NCBI GenBank assembly: GCA_016873845.1
Contig: VGVX01000001.1
Span: forward strand, 1 to 64,000
Reading direction: 5' to 3'
DNA length: 64,000 nucleotides
DNA from: Ignavibacteria bacterium
Lineage (GTDB): Bacteria > Bacteroidota > Ignavibacteria > Ch128b
The position numbers and the translations under genes are program-made. The stretch's first letter is position 1. Each line of letters opens with the position of its first letter. Below, in pieces: positions 1-8,404 of the stretch. The notes beneath the pieces were generated by a model that saw only the letters and a list, made by a program, of their open reading frames with translations, did not search any database and was not told where the DNA came from.

Positions 1-1355
1 AATAGGGTGCTTATCCTTTTTAGATTTGGCTCCTAAAGAACTCATTTCTGATCGAACTAAATCAATATTTTTTTTGATTAACAGCTTGTGAGACTTGTTC
101 AGTCTTGAATAAAAAAATAAAATTAATATAAGTGAGAGAAGAACAATTAAGATAATGCCTATCAAAATACTTTGCTGAATTTCATAAGTTTTTAATTCCG
201 ATTTCGATTGTGACAATTCATCATCTGAAATTAATTTAAGTGCCTCAAAAGTCTTTCGGCGTTTTATGAGGGAGTCGTAGCTAATAATAACTTTATTGCC
301 AGCTGTCCAAGCATTCCTATAGTCACCAGTGGCAGCGTAATTGTCAGCTAAATATTTATAAATTGTTGTAGCAAGTTGAAATGAAAGTGGGTAGTGAAGT
401 ATTTCTTCTGCTTTTTTCAAGAAATAGATTGAAGAATCATACATCGACTTTGTGTAATAAAGCTTTCCTAATCGGACATAGATTTCTGTTATAGAGTCAG
501 GATATTTATAAATTGAATCAAATTTTTGTGCCTTTGAAATATATATCCATGAACTGTCATATTTTTTTTTGTAAAATAAAATTCTGAGAGAGTAGAATAT
601 AAATATACCATTCTTACAGAATCTGAAAAACCCATGATATTATTTTTATCGGCGAGCATATCATTTAATGCTTTAAGATAGTAGAATATTGCTTTATCGT
701 AATTTGAACGTTTACTTTCAATCAACCCAAAATTATTTGTTATAACAAATTTTCTCCATTCTTTCCAAGCTGCTAAGTCACCTCTCAATTTATATACTTC
801 CTTGAAGCAATATTCTGCCTTATCTAAAAGTCCTGCCACAAAATATATGTTTCCCAAATCGTGGAGCATATTAACTTCGTTTTTTTTATCGCCTAAAGTT
901 CTGAAAATATCTCTAGCTTTAAAAAGCAAAATGATCATAGAATCGTATTGAAGATTTTCTTTATAAATCTCACTTAAACGCCCATATGATTTTGCTTTCA
1001 ATAGCAAGTCATTCCGCTGCTCAGCTAAAAGAATTGAAGCTTTTGCATTGTTTTTCTGCTCCTCATATGAACCATATCTTGCATAAAACAGAAGCACATG
1101 GTTATAACAGTACAGGTCAGGGATTTTTTTTGTCAGATTTAATAATCTCTTTGCTTGTTTTTGAGCTATGACTGGATCAATGTCAGTGATTAAGAGGAGT
1201 ATGTTATCGAAAATTTCTTTTTGTTTATCCGGATCTTCGGTTTGGAGTTTTAAGATTAGTTCTTCCAAATCGGGTCGTGAGTGTATTGTGCCCGCTGATG
1301 TTAGAATAATCAGAACAATAATGATGCTGTATTTCAGACACGAAAACCGCAACAA
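1..1355 (-). pseudogene. TPR - membrane helix - AraC regulator, paralog 1; frameshifted and cut by the window edge
   Basis: The reading frame opens at 1355 with a hydrophobic signal segment and continues as TPR-like helical repeats matching the intact paralog at 8405-10228. It breaks at an A9 tract (T9 on the plus strand, 562-570) and, read on in that frame, stops at 489. One extra A restores a continuous frame to position 1 that matches the paralog without a gap: the rest of the TPR region, the junction TYEIQQSILIG, a membrane helix and the start of the cytoplasmic linker. The AraC DNA-binding domain would lie beyond the window. As read, the product is a truncated periplasmic TPR protein. 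A real mutation, a phase-variable tract, transcriptional slippage and a sequencing error all fit. A surface-sensor or regulatory role is inferred from the architecture of the family. Confidence 0.75.
562..570 (-). other. Poly-A9 tract at the frameshift in paralog 1
   Basis: Nine A residues on the minus strand follow a C inside a TPR helix. With nine the frame leaves the family alignment and stops 24 codons later. With ten, the residues TKKKYDSSW align to SKKAYYNTW of the intact paralog and the frame stays open to the window edge. Confidence 0.85.
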
Positions 1356-1678
1356 ATCTCTCCTGATGCTTATCGTAAATAATAGATTTACTCTATCAAT
1401 TTAGGTTAAAATGGAAACAATAGCAAAATGGCTCACTGAAAAATATTTGTTGATCTTTGCCCTGCGAAAGTATTATTAGGTTAAGGAAAGATTAGATCTT
1501 TAATACCGCAGAGAGCACGGTGTACACAGAGAAAATACTGAAGGGATTTAATGTAATAATTCGGCTAATCTTTTTGTGAAGTTTTTAATGAAGTTTGAAT
1601 GCCTTATGCCAGTATACTTCTTACCTTCAAAAATTCTCTTCTAAGATAGAATCAATTGTCGTTATGTCAATTTACTTC

Positions 1679-1702
1679 TGATAAAATTTATAAATTTTAT
1701 CA
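1679..1702. repeat. 24-bp perfect AT-rich palindrome
   Basis: The half-site TGATAAAATTTA is followed directly by its exact reverse complement, with no spacer. It lies between the divergent regulator and surface-protein genes. It could be an operator or a cruciform/terminator element. Being so AT-rich, chance is not excluded. Confidence 0.55.
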
Positions 1703-1735
1703 TTCACCAAACGAAAAATTATAAAAAAAACTTTG

Positions 1736-1752
1736 GAAATTTTAAAAATTTC
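1736..1752. repeat. 17-bp inverted repeat
   Basis: The arms GAAATTTT and AAAATTTC flank a single A. The site is 34 bases beyond the 24-bp palindrome, so the two may form one regulatory cluster. No function can be read from the sequence. Confidence 0.4.
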
Positions 1753-1789
1753 GAAACTTTTCGATTGATAATTAACAACTAAAAAAAAG

Positions 1790-2029
1790 TTGATAAGATT
1801 TATCATTCTTAACAACATCGTGACGTATTTTTACAAGGGCAAGATTATTTTCGCAGTAGAAAATGGTGAGAAAAAAACTGTGAGAAGCATCAATGTATTA
1901 AAAAAAACAATTCACAAATTTATCGAGGAAAAGCTCGGAAAACACTTCTCGTTGGAGAGCGTATTTATAATTCTATATATCATTCTTGCAATAATATTTA
2001 TTATCAACTTAATGGTGTCAATATTTTAA
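1790..2029 (+). CDS. Possible small membrane protein, unrecognised
   Basis: This 79-residue frame begins at a TTG with no clear ribosome-binding site. It has a charged middle rich in Lys and Glu and a hydrophobic C-terminal segment (about residues 56-77) that could be a tail-anchor helix. It resembles no family I know. It lies 36 bases upstream of the large surface-protein gene on the same strand and could be a short leader gene. The region is very AT-rich, which favours chance hydrophobic frames, so it may not be a gene. Confidence 0.25.
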   Translation: MIRFIILNNIVTYFYKGKIIFAVENGEKKTVRSINVLKKTIHKFIEEKLGKHFSLESVFIILYIILAIIFIINLMVSIF

Positions 2030-2065
2030 TTAACCAAATGTCTCATCAAAGATAGGAGAACAAAA

Positions 2066-5000
2066 ATGAAAAAATCTTTTGCGATATTCGTTATTCTCTG
2101 CATAACAATATTTGCTTTTACGGGTGAGTTGTATTCACAAGCAACACTTGAAACGGCTCAACCATTTTGTACTGCAGTCGGCGCTACGTACCCTGCAGGT
2201 GTAAATACCGGAACAGCACAACCGGGCCCGAACTATGGATGTTTGATTATGCGTCCAAATCCTGCATGGTATTATATGAAAATAGGTGTGGGAGGCTCTC
2301 TACAAATTACTGAAACAAATAGCGCTAACGTGGATATTGATTTTATTTTGTGGGGACCTTTTCCTAATCAAAGTCCAGCACCAACAGATTTAACAGCAGA
2401 AAAAATGATTGACTGTAGCTATCATCCTCAAGCAACCGAAATTATCGATTTGGGAAGCTCGAGTGTTGGAGAGTACTATATTTTACTTGTGACAAACTTT
2501 TCAAATTCGCCGACAAATATAACGCTTGCAAAAACAGGAGGGACTGGTGAAACAGACTGTTCAATTGTAAATCCTGCTCCACCAACTCCAGGATTAGCTT
2601 CACCAGGAAATGGTTCAACAAACCAACCACTGACTTTGAACCTATGCTGGGATGCATCAACCGGAGCAACAAGCTACGGTTTACAAGTTGCTACAGATGC
2701 AGGTTTTTCAAATTTGGTTTATAATCAAACAGGATTAGCTGGACTTTGTCAACAAGTCGGTCCGTTAAATACGAATACAACATTTTATTGGCGTGCAAAT
2801 GCAACAAATGCGAATGGTACAAGTGCATGGTCAGGCGGCTGGAGTTTTACTACGGTACCACCGGTACCTTCTGCACCAACCCTTGTTTCACCAGCTGATA
2901 ATGCAATTAATCAACCTCTCACGCTTACGTTGACATGGAATGCTTCTTCCGGTGCCACCAGTTATCGATTGCAAGTCGCCTCAGATGCCGGCTTTACTAA
3001 TTTAGTAGTTAATGAAGCAAATATAACAACTACAAGCAGGCAGGTCGGTCCACTAAATAATAGTATTCGATATTTCTGGCGAGTAAATGCAACCAATGCC
3101 GGAGGAACAAGTGCATATTCTTCGGTTCGGAGGTTCAGAGCACTTAATCCAGCTCCTGCAACATATCTGACAACTTCAGCCGGAGTGAGTACTTACTATG
3201 CAATGAACGGACCAAACATTACGGTCGATGGAGGTGTGACAGTCTCTGGCGGGAACTACGACGGTGCCATTGTATCAATAAATACTAACTTCACGAGCGC
3301 TGAGGATAGATTAATTTATCCAACCGTGCTTCATGAAATAACGGGAGATTATAATACTTCGACTGGTGTATTGACCTTCACTGGTAACGGTACTGGCGCA
3401 CAATATCAAGAAGTATTAAGATCTGTTCAGTATAAAAATATTAATGTACTGAATCCCAGTCAAGCAACCCGGCAAATAACTTTTCAAGTTGGAACTGCAA
3501 TATTTTATTCTGGCAGTGGACACTATTATAGGTATGTTCCTGCTTCTGCAATTCGTTGGGATGTGGCTAAGAATCAAGCAGATGTTTCTTACTTCTATGG
3601 CTTAGCAGGATATTTGACCACAATTACCTCAGCAGGAGAAAACAGTTTCATCCAACAAAAAATAAATGGTAACACTTGGATAGGAGGAACTTGCGATCCA
3701 GCTTTTGCACCTGGTGCATTTTGGCCACCACCTGGAATCACCACTGGTTCCATTTGGAAATGGGCTACCGGTCCAGAATATCTTGATAACTTAAGCTATA
3801 TTAATTGGGCACCGGGTGAACCAAATAATTCTGGGGGTGAAGCTCATTTACATTTATATTCGACCGGACTATGGAATGATTTTGCTATCGATAATCCCAA
3901 CATTTTAGGATATTTGATCGAGTATGGTGGACTTGCAGGAGATCCTACGGTAACTATTTCTGGGGATAAAAATTTAGCAGTATACATTATTCCTCCACCA
4001 ACACTACTTTCGCCAGCAAATAATTCCATTTATATGGAGGTTAATCAAAACCTAAGCTGGCAAGAAGTGCCAGGAGCGGAGTTGTATCAGATTCAACTTG
4101 CCGTTGATGAGAACTTTACGATAATTGTTCTTGACGATGCAACTGTTGGTGGTTTCTGCAAACAAGTTGGACCTTTAAATTTAGGAACAAAGTATTATTG
4201 GCGGGTACGTGCTCTGAGAGCGGGAGCTAGGAGTTTATGGTCAACAACATGGAACTTCACAACTCTTCCAACGGTACCACCGCAGCCGATATTAATTTTA
4301 CCTGAAAATAATTCGGTAGATAGACCAATAACACTGAATCTGAGCTGGAATCCCGCACCTAATGCACTTACATATAGATTACAAGTCGCAACAGATTCAA
4401 ACTTTAACAATCTAGTATTTAATGATTCTACTCTTACAGCAACAAACCATGACGTCGGACCTTTAAGTAATTTCACAAGATATTACTGGAGAGTTAACGC
4501 GAAGAGCTGCTGTGGAACAAGCGTTTGGTCACCAACTTGGACATACAGAACGATAGTTCCATTCCCAGTAGTTCCAACTGGGACTGTTACACCAACATCA
4601 GGTGCAATCAATCAACCAATCACACTGAACATAAGCTGGCAGCCAGTTCCATATGCAGAAACTTATCGGTTGCAAGTTTCGACAAGTAACACATTCGGTA
4701 CAACTGTATTCGATGATTCTACAATTACAACAACATCGAAACAAGTTGGGCCACTTGCAAATGATAAAACATATTATTGGCGTGTAAGAGCGAAAAACGT
4801 TGCTGGAACAGGTGCATATTCTACTATTAGTGTATTTACAACTATAGTTCCAATACCAGTGACCCCAAGCTTAGGTACACCGGCAAACAATGCAGTACGA
4901 CAGCCAATGACTATAACATTGACCTGGGCAGAAGTTCCTTATGCGGTGAAATATCGTTTGCAGGTTGCAACAGATTCATTATTCACAGTTGTTTCTGTGT

Positions 5001-5803
5001 TCTTGGATGATACAACTCTAACAACGAACTCACGTCAAGTAACACTACCAAGCTATGATACCAAGTACTTCTGGAGAGTAAATGCTAAAAACATCGCTGG
5101 TACAGGGACCTTTTCTTCTATTAGATCATTCAGAACTCTCGGACCAATTCCAACTGTATTTGACCTATCGAATCCACTTGAACACCATCGAATTGTAGTA
5201 CGTCAAGGTGATGGAACTCCGATTACATTCAAGTGGAGGAAATCCACATATGCTACAAAATACAGATGGAGATATGGTGTCCCGTACATTAATCCATGGT
5301 ATTTTGATATACTGTCGAATAGTAATGGCACCGATACACTCTTAACATTAACAGAAGGACAGTTGTATAATATTTGGGATTCGACCATGCTTCTTGGCTC
5401 GATTGATTCGTGTATTGGTCAGTGGGCAGTTTGGGCATTTAATGTGTATGGATTGGATTCAACACAATCGAATCAAACTTGGTACTTGAAGTTCGTATTG
5501 AGAAGAACAACCGGTTTTATTGATGGGTCAATCCCAACCGAATATAGCTTAGCTCAGAATTATCCGAATCCATTTAATCCATCTACTAAGCTCAGGTTTG
5601 GATTACCGCAAGAAAGTAATGTTACATTGACCATTTACAATATTCTTGGAGAGCAGGTCGATAAGTTGATTAATAATGATTTACTTAAGGCAGGATGGTA
5701 TGAATATGATTTCAATGCATCGAAACTGCCGAGTGGTAATTACATCTATCGAATAACTGCTGGTAATTTCACCCAAACGAAGAAGATGTCAATAATTAAA
5801 TAA
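2066..5803 (+). CDS. Large T9SS-exported surface protein with Fn3-like modules and a C-type-lectin-like domain
   Basis: This 1245-residue protein starts at an ATG preceded by GGAG. A signal peptide (about 1-25) is followed by an N-terminal domain of a kind found in Bacteroidota surface proteins (about 27-170). Two Fn3-like modules (about 176-362) and a spacer come next. A C-type-lectin-like domain (about 494-626) carries both calcium/sugar-site signatures, EPN at 585-587 and WND at 603-605. Four more Fn3-like modules (about 641-1028), each with the pattern YRLQV(A/S)..., follow. The last 90 residues, from YSLAQNYPNPFNP, are a type A T9SS sorting domain ending in Lys, so the protein should be exported and attached to the surface. 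The lectin-like domain suggests carbohydrate binding, probably mannose-type, by motif. It is flanked by the regulator paralogs, which may control it. Confidence 0.9.
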   Translation: MKKSFAIFVILCITIFAFTGELYSQATLETAQPFCTAVGATYPAGVNTGTAQPGPNYGCLIMRPNPAWYYMKIGVGGSLQITETNSANVDIDFILWGPFPNQSPAPTDLTAEKMIDCSYHPQATEIIDLGSSSVGEYYILLVTNFSNSPTNITLAKTGGTGETDCSIVNPAPPTPGLASPGNGSTNQPLTLNLCWDASTGATSYGLQVATDAGFSNLVYNQTGLAGLCQQVGPLNTNTTFYWRANATNANGTSAWSGGWSFTTVPPVPSAPTLVSPADNAINQPLTLTLTWNASSGATSYRLQVASDAGFTNLVVNEANITTTSRQVGPLNNSIRYFWRVNATNAGGTSAYSSVRRFRALNPAPATYLTTSAGVSTYYAMNGPNITVDGGVTVSGGNYDGAIVSINTNFTSAEDRLIYPTVLHEITGDYNTSTGVLTFTGNGTGAQYQEVLRSVQYKNINVLNPSQATRQITFQVGTAIFYSGSGHYYRYVPASAIRWDVAKNQADVSYFYGLAGYLTTITSAGENSFIQQKINGNTWIGGTCDPAFAPGAFWPPPGITTGSIWKWATGPEYLDNLSYINWAPGEPNNSGGEAHLHLYSTGLWNDFAIDNPNILGYLIEYGGLAGDPTVTISGDKNLAVYIIPPPTLLSPANNSIYMEVNQNLSWQEVPGAELYQIQLAVDENFTIIVLDDATVGGFCKQVGPLNLGTKYYWRVRALRAGARSLWSTTWNFTTLPTVPPQPILILPENNSVDRPITLNLSWNPAPNALTYRLQVATDSNFNNLVFNDSTLTATNHDVGPLSNFTRYYWRVNAKSCCGTSVWSPTWTYRTIVPFPVVPTGTVTPTSGAINQPITLNISWQPVPYAETYRLQVSTSNTFGTTVFDDSTITTTSKQVGPLANDKTYYWRVRAKNVAGTGAYSTISVFTTIVPIPVTPSLGTPANNAVRQPMTITLTWAEVPYAVKYRLQVATDSLFTVVSVFLDDTTLTTNSRQVTLPSYDTKYFWRVNAKNIAGTGTFSSIRSFRTLGPIPTVFDLSNPLEHHRIVVRQGDGTPITFKWRKSTYATKYRWRYGVPYINPWYFDILSNSNGTDTLLTLTEGQLYNIWDSTMLLGSIDSCIGQWAVWAFNVYGLDSTQSNQTWYLKFVLRRTTGFIDGSIPTEYSLAQNYPNPFNPSTKLRFGLPQESNVTLTIYNILGEQVDKLINNDLLKAGWYEYDFNASKLPSGNYIYRITAGNFTQTKKMSIIK

Positions 5804-5836
5804 GTTCTCACTTTTCACATTGCCATCTCGTAATGG

Positions 5837-5874
5837 AACCCAACTGGTGCCCACTAGTTGGGTTCTTCTTTTTA
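5837..5874 (+). terminator. Rho-independent terminator after the surface-protein gene
   Basis: A 13-bp stem (AACCCAACTGGTG pairing with CACTAGTTGGGTT, one G-T wobble) closes a two-base loop and is followed by CTTCTTTTT. It sits 33 bases after the stop codon, and may also serve the convergent minus-strand gene. Confidence 0.85.
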
Positions 5875-5909
5875 ATATCGAATCCAATTATTTAGTATAT
5901 AGATGATAA

Positions 5910-7712
5910 TTAAGTTTGTCTGTTAAGATTTTTTAAAAAAAAGGAAGGAGTCACGCCAGTATACTTTTTAAATGCGGAGATGAATGTTGTTCTATTGCTG
6001 AAGCCTACAGTATTCGCTATACCAGCAAGGTTGTAGATATCTACTTCGTGTTTTTGAGACAAAATCAACAGCGATTTTTTAATTCTTAGGTTATTAATAT
6101 AAGTATTAAAATGGACCCCATAGAATTGGTTTATTACTTTTGAAAGATAATTTCTATTTGTATTTAAAACTTTAGCGAGACCATCTAAGCTAAGATTTGG
6201 ATCCAAGAATAATTGCTTCTTCTGAATCACCTCTTCGAGGTGTGCAACTATTGCACTCATCTGCGCAGAGTCAGGTATTTCTTCATCTTGTATATATCGA
6301 TCCAGATGGAACTCTTCAAAGTTATATGGAATAGATTCAGCTGAGAATTCTTTAGCTTGATTTTTGATAAATGACTTTAGCTTGAATGTTTTGTTCTCAG
6401 AATGCATTAATTCAATATTTTTATTAATCAACAGCTTATAAGCATTCTTAAGTTTAAGATGTATTATTAAGATTAAAATCACCGACAAAATGACAATAGT
6501 AATTATACTTAGAAGAATGCTTTACCGAATTTCATAAGTTTTTATTTTCGATTCTGCACTTTCAAAGTAATCATCTGTAATTAATTGAATACCAGCAAAG
6601 ATGTTCTGCTGCTTATTTGTAGAATCAACTAGCAAAGAATATTTCTTATATGTCATTAGAGCATTTTTATAATCCCCTTTTGCAGTATACACTTGAGAAT
6701 AAAAGTCATATAAAATTCGTGCGATATTCAGGGGAATATTTTGGGAATTTAATCGCTCAGCTTTCCGCAGATAAGTCAATGATGAATCATATAATCCCTC
6801 ATTATAAAAAATCTTTCCCTTCAGAATGTAAAGATTTGTCATCATATCAACGCTCCCAACAGATAAGTTAGCAGAGATACCCTTATAATAATAGTACAGT
6901 GCTGTTTTGTAGTCTTTTTTTAAAATATACAAATCAGCAAGCTGAATATATGCATAAATAATCCGTGTAGTATCTATGATATACACTCCCGATTCCTGAT
7001 TTGATAATAATTCATTTATTGAAAAATTAAACCATGCAATTGATGAATCAAAACTATTTCTATGCTTATGTATAAAAGCCATATTATTAAGAATGACATA
7101 ATAACGCCAAGAATACCAGTCCGATAGATTACCCTTAATTCTAATTGCTTCTTTATAATATTTTTCTGCATTATCAAAGAGCCGTGCATGGAAATAAAGG
7201 TCACCAAGCATATGAAGCAGCGGAACTGTTTCAAACTCGAGGTTAATTTTTTTGAAAAGGTCTCTTGCCTTAAAAAGATAATGAACGGACGAATCGTATC
7301 GAAACTCTTGATGAAAAATTTCGCTTAAGACGAATAAAGATCGAGCCATAAGTAATTCATCTCGATCTTCGGAAGCAGTGGAATACAAACCATATACAAT
7401 TTTTTTTCTTTCTGTAAATGCACCAAATCGAGAGTAGAATAAAAGTACATTATTATAAAAATTCCGGCTACCAAATTTATTTGTTATTCTTAATAATCTT
7501 TCAGTTCGTTCCCTGCCAATTGAAGAATCCATTTTCGTAATAGAGATAAAAATTTTATCCAATAATTGAATTTGTTTTGAGGACTTTACTGTTTGAAACT
7601 CGCTTAATAAGCTATCGAACTCTGACTGAGCAATACTTAATGTACATAAGGAACATTGGAGAAAAAAAATAAAAATTACTTCATTAAATTTTCGACTCAA
7701 CGAAATCTCCAT
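5910..7712 (-). pseudogene. TPR - membrane helix - AraC regulator, paralog 2, interrupted by an in-frame stop
   Basis: The gene opens at 7712 with a signal peptide, then TPR-like repeats aligned to the intact paralog. It stops at TAA (6524-6522), where the other two copies have Gln (IQQS, IRQN; here IR-stop-S). The same frame then continues without a shift through the membrane helix (SILLSIITIVILSVILILII), a linker and a complete AraC-type HTH to the stop at 5910. Ignoring the stop gives about 600 residues, against 607 in the intact copy. A single C-to-T change explains it. As read, it would yield an unanchored periplasmic TPR protein. A TTG at 6488 lies inside the helix and is a poor restart. 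TAA excludes selenocysteine. Confidence 0.8.
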
Positions 7713-8404
7713 TACAAAAATAAATTAGACGATTCAGATTTTTCGTAAATTTATATCAGACTAATTTCAAAGTCAATTCTTGTATCTGAAATTCAAACAG
7801 TCGAATTTTATGTCCATTTTCTAAGAAAGTTCATTTCGTTCTGAAAATTTTAAGATACATTTTAACTCTACTAAGTTTACTAAACTTGTACTTCCCAAGT
7901 TAATATTTCAGATGCAGGCTATATTGAATTTAGTCGGAGTATAAAAACTAATCATGAATTTTTCATGAGCTGAAATTAAGAAAAACTTTTCGGTTATCAC
8001 TTCACAGTATAGCATTTATTGTATTTTCGACTATAACAGTAATAAAATCTTTACCCTAAAATTTACAGCTTTATATGCGGTAGATACTAAAAATAAATAT
8101 TCAGACTTCAGACCTTCTTAAGATTTTCAAACCTTAATAACTTTCTGAAATTCAAAAATATTACCCTATTCCAATCAGCTTTAACGACAGAATTAAATAA
8201 GGTTACTTTATTTGGAGATCGATGCTTGGTACTAAGATTCTGAAGTTACGCAAGCTTTGTCCAAAGGATCCTTCGGATTTTAAATTCCACAGACATTTTC
8301 CGTGAGAATTGAGTCAACTATCTCAATCAAACATAACTATCACAAAGTGTATTGAATATGAATTCATTTCAACATTACTCGTTTTTATATGTCTATTTTG
8401 GAAT
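7713..8404. other. Intergenic region between regulator paralogs 2 and 3
   Basis: About 690 AT-rich bases hold no convincing gene on either strand. A small hairpin (TCATGAA / TTCATGA, 7952-7968) is the only structure noticed. The promoter of paralog 2 should lie just beyond 7712. Confidence 0.5.

Larger units (their letters stand above)
1356..1789. other. Intergenic region with palindromes, divergent between paralog 1 and the surface protein
   Basis: No convincing gene is seen. The stretch around 1504-1535 has a GCAGAGAGCAC...ACACAGAGAAA texture that recalls a dispersed degenerate repeat, also glimpsed at 17377-17396. Two AT-rich inverted repeats (1679-1702 and 1736-1752) lie towards the plus-strand genes. 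Confidence 0.5.

Noticed and set aside
2590-5150. Tandem repeat array suggestive of a CRISPR or satellite
   Set aside because: The repeats are protein-level Fn3-like modules of about 95 residues with diverged DNA; no short identical repeats with spacers exist here or elsewhere in the window.
6522-6524. Selenocysteine or pyrrolysine recoding at the stop in paralog 2
   Set aside because: The codon is TAA, which is not used for either, and the other copies have Gln there, which fits a simple C-to-T change.
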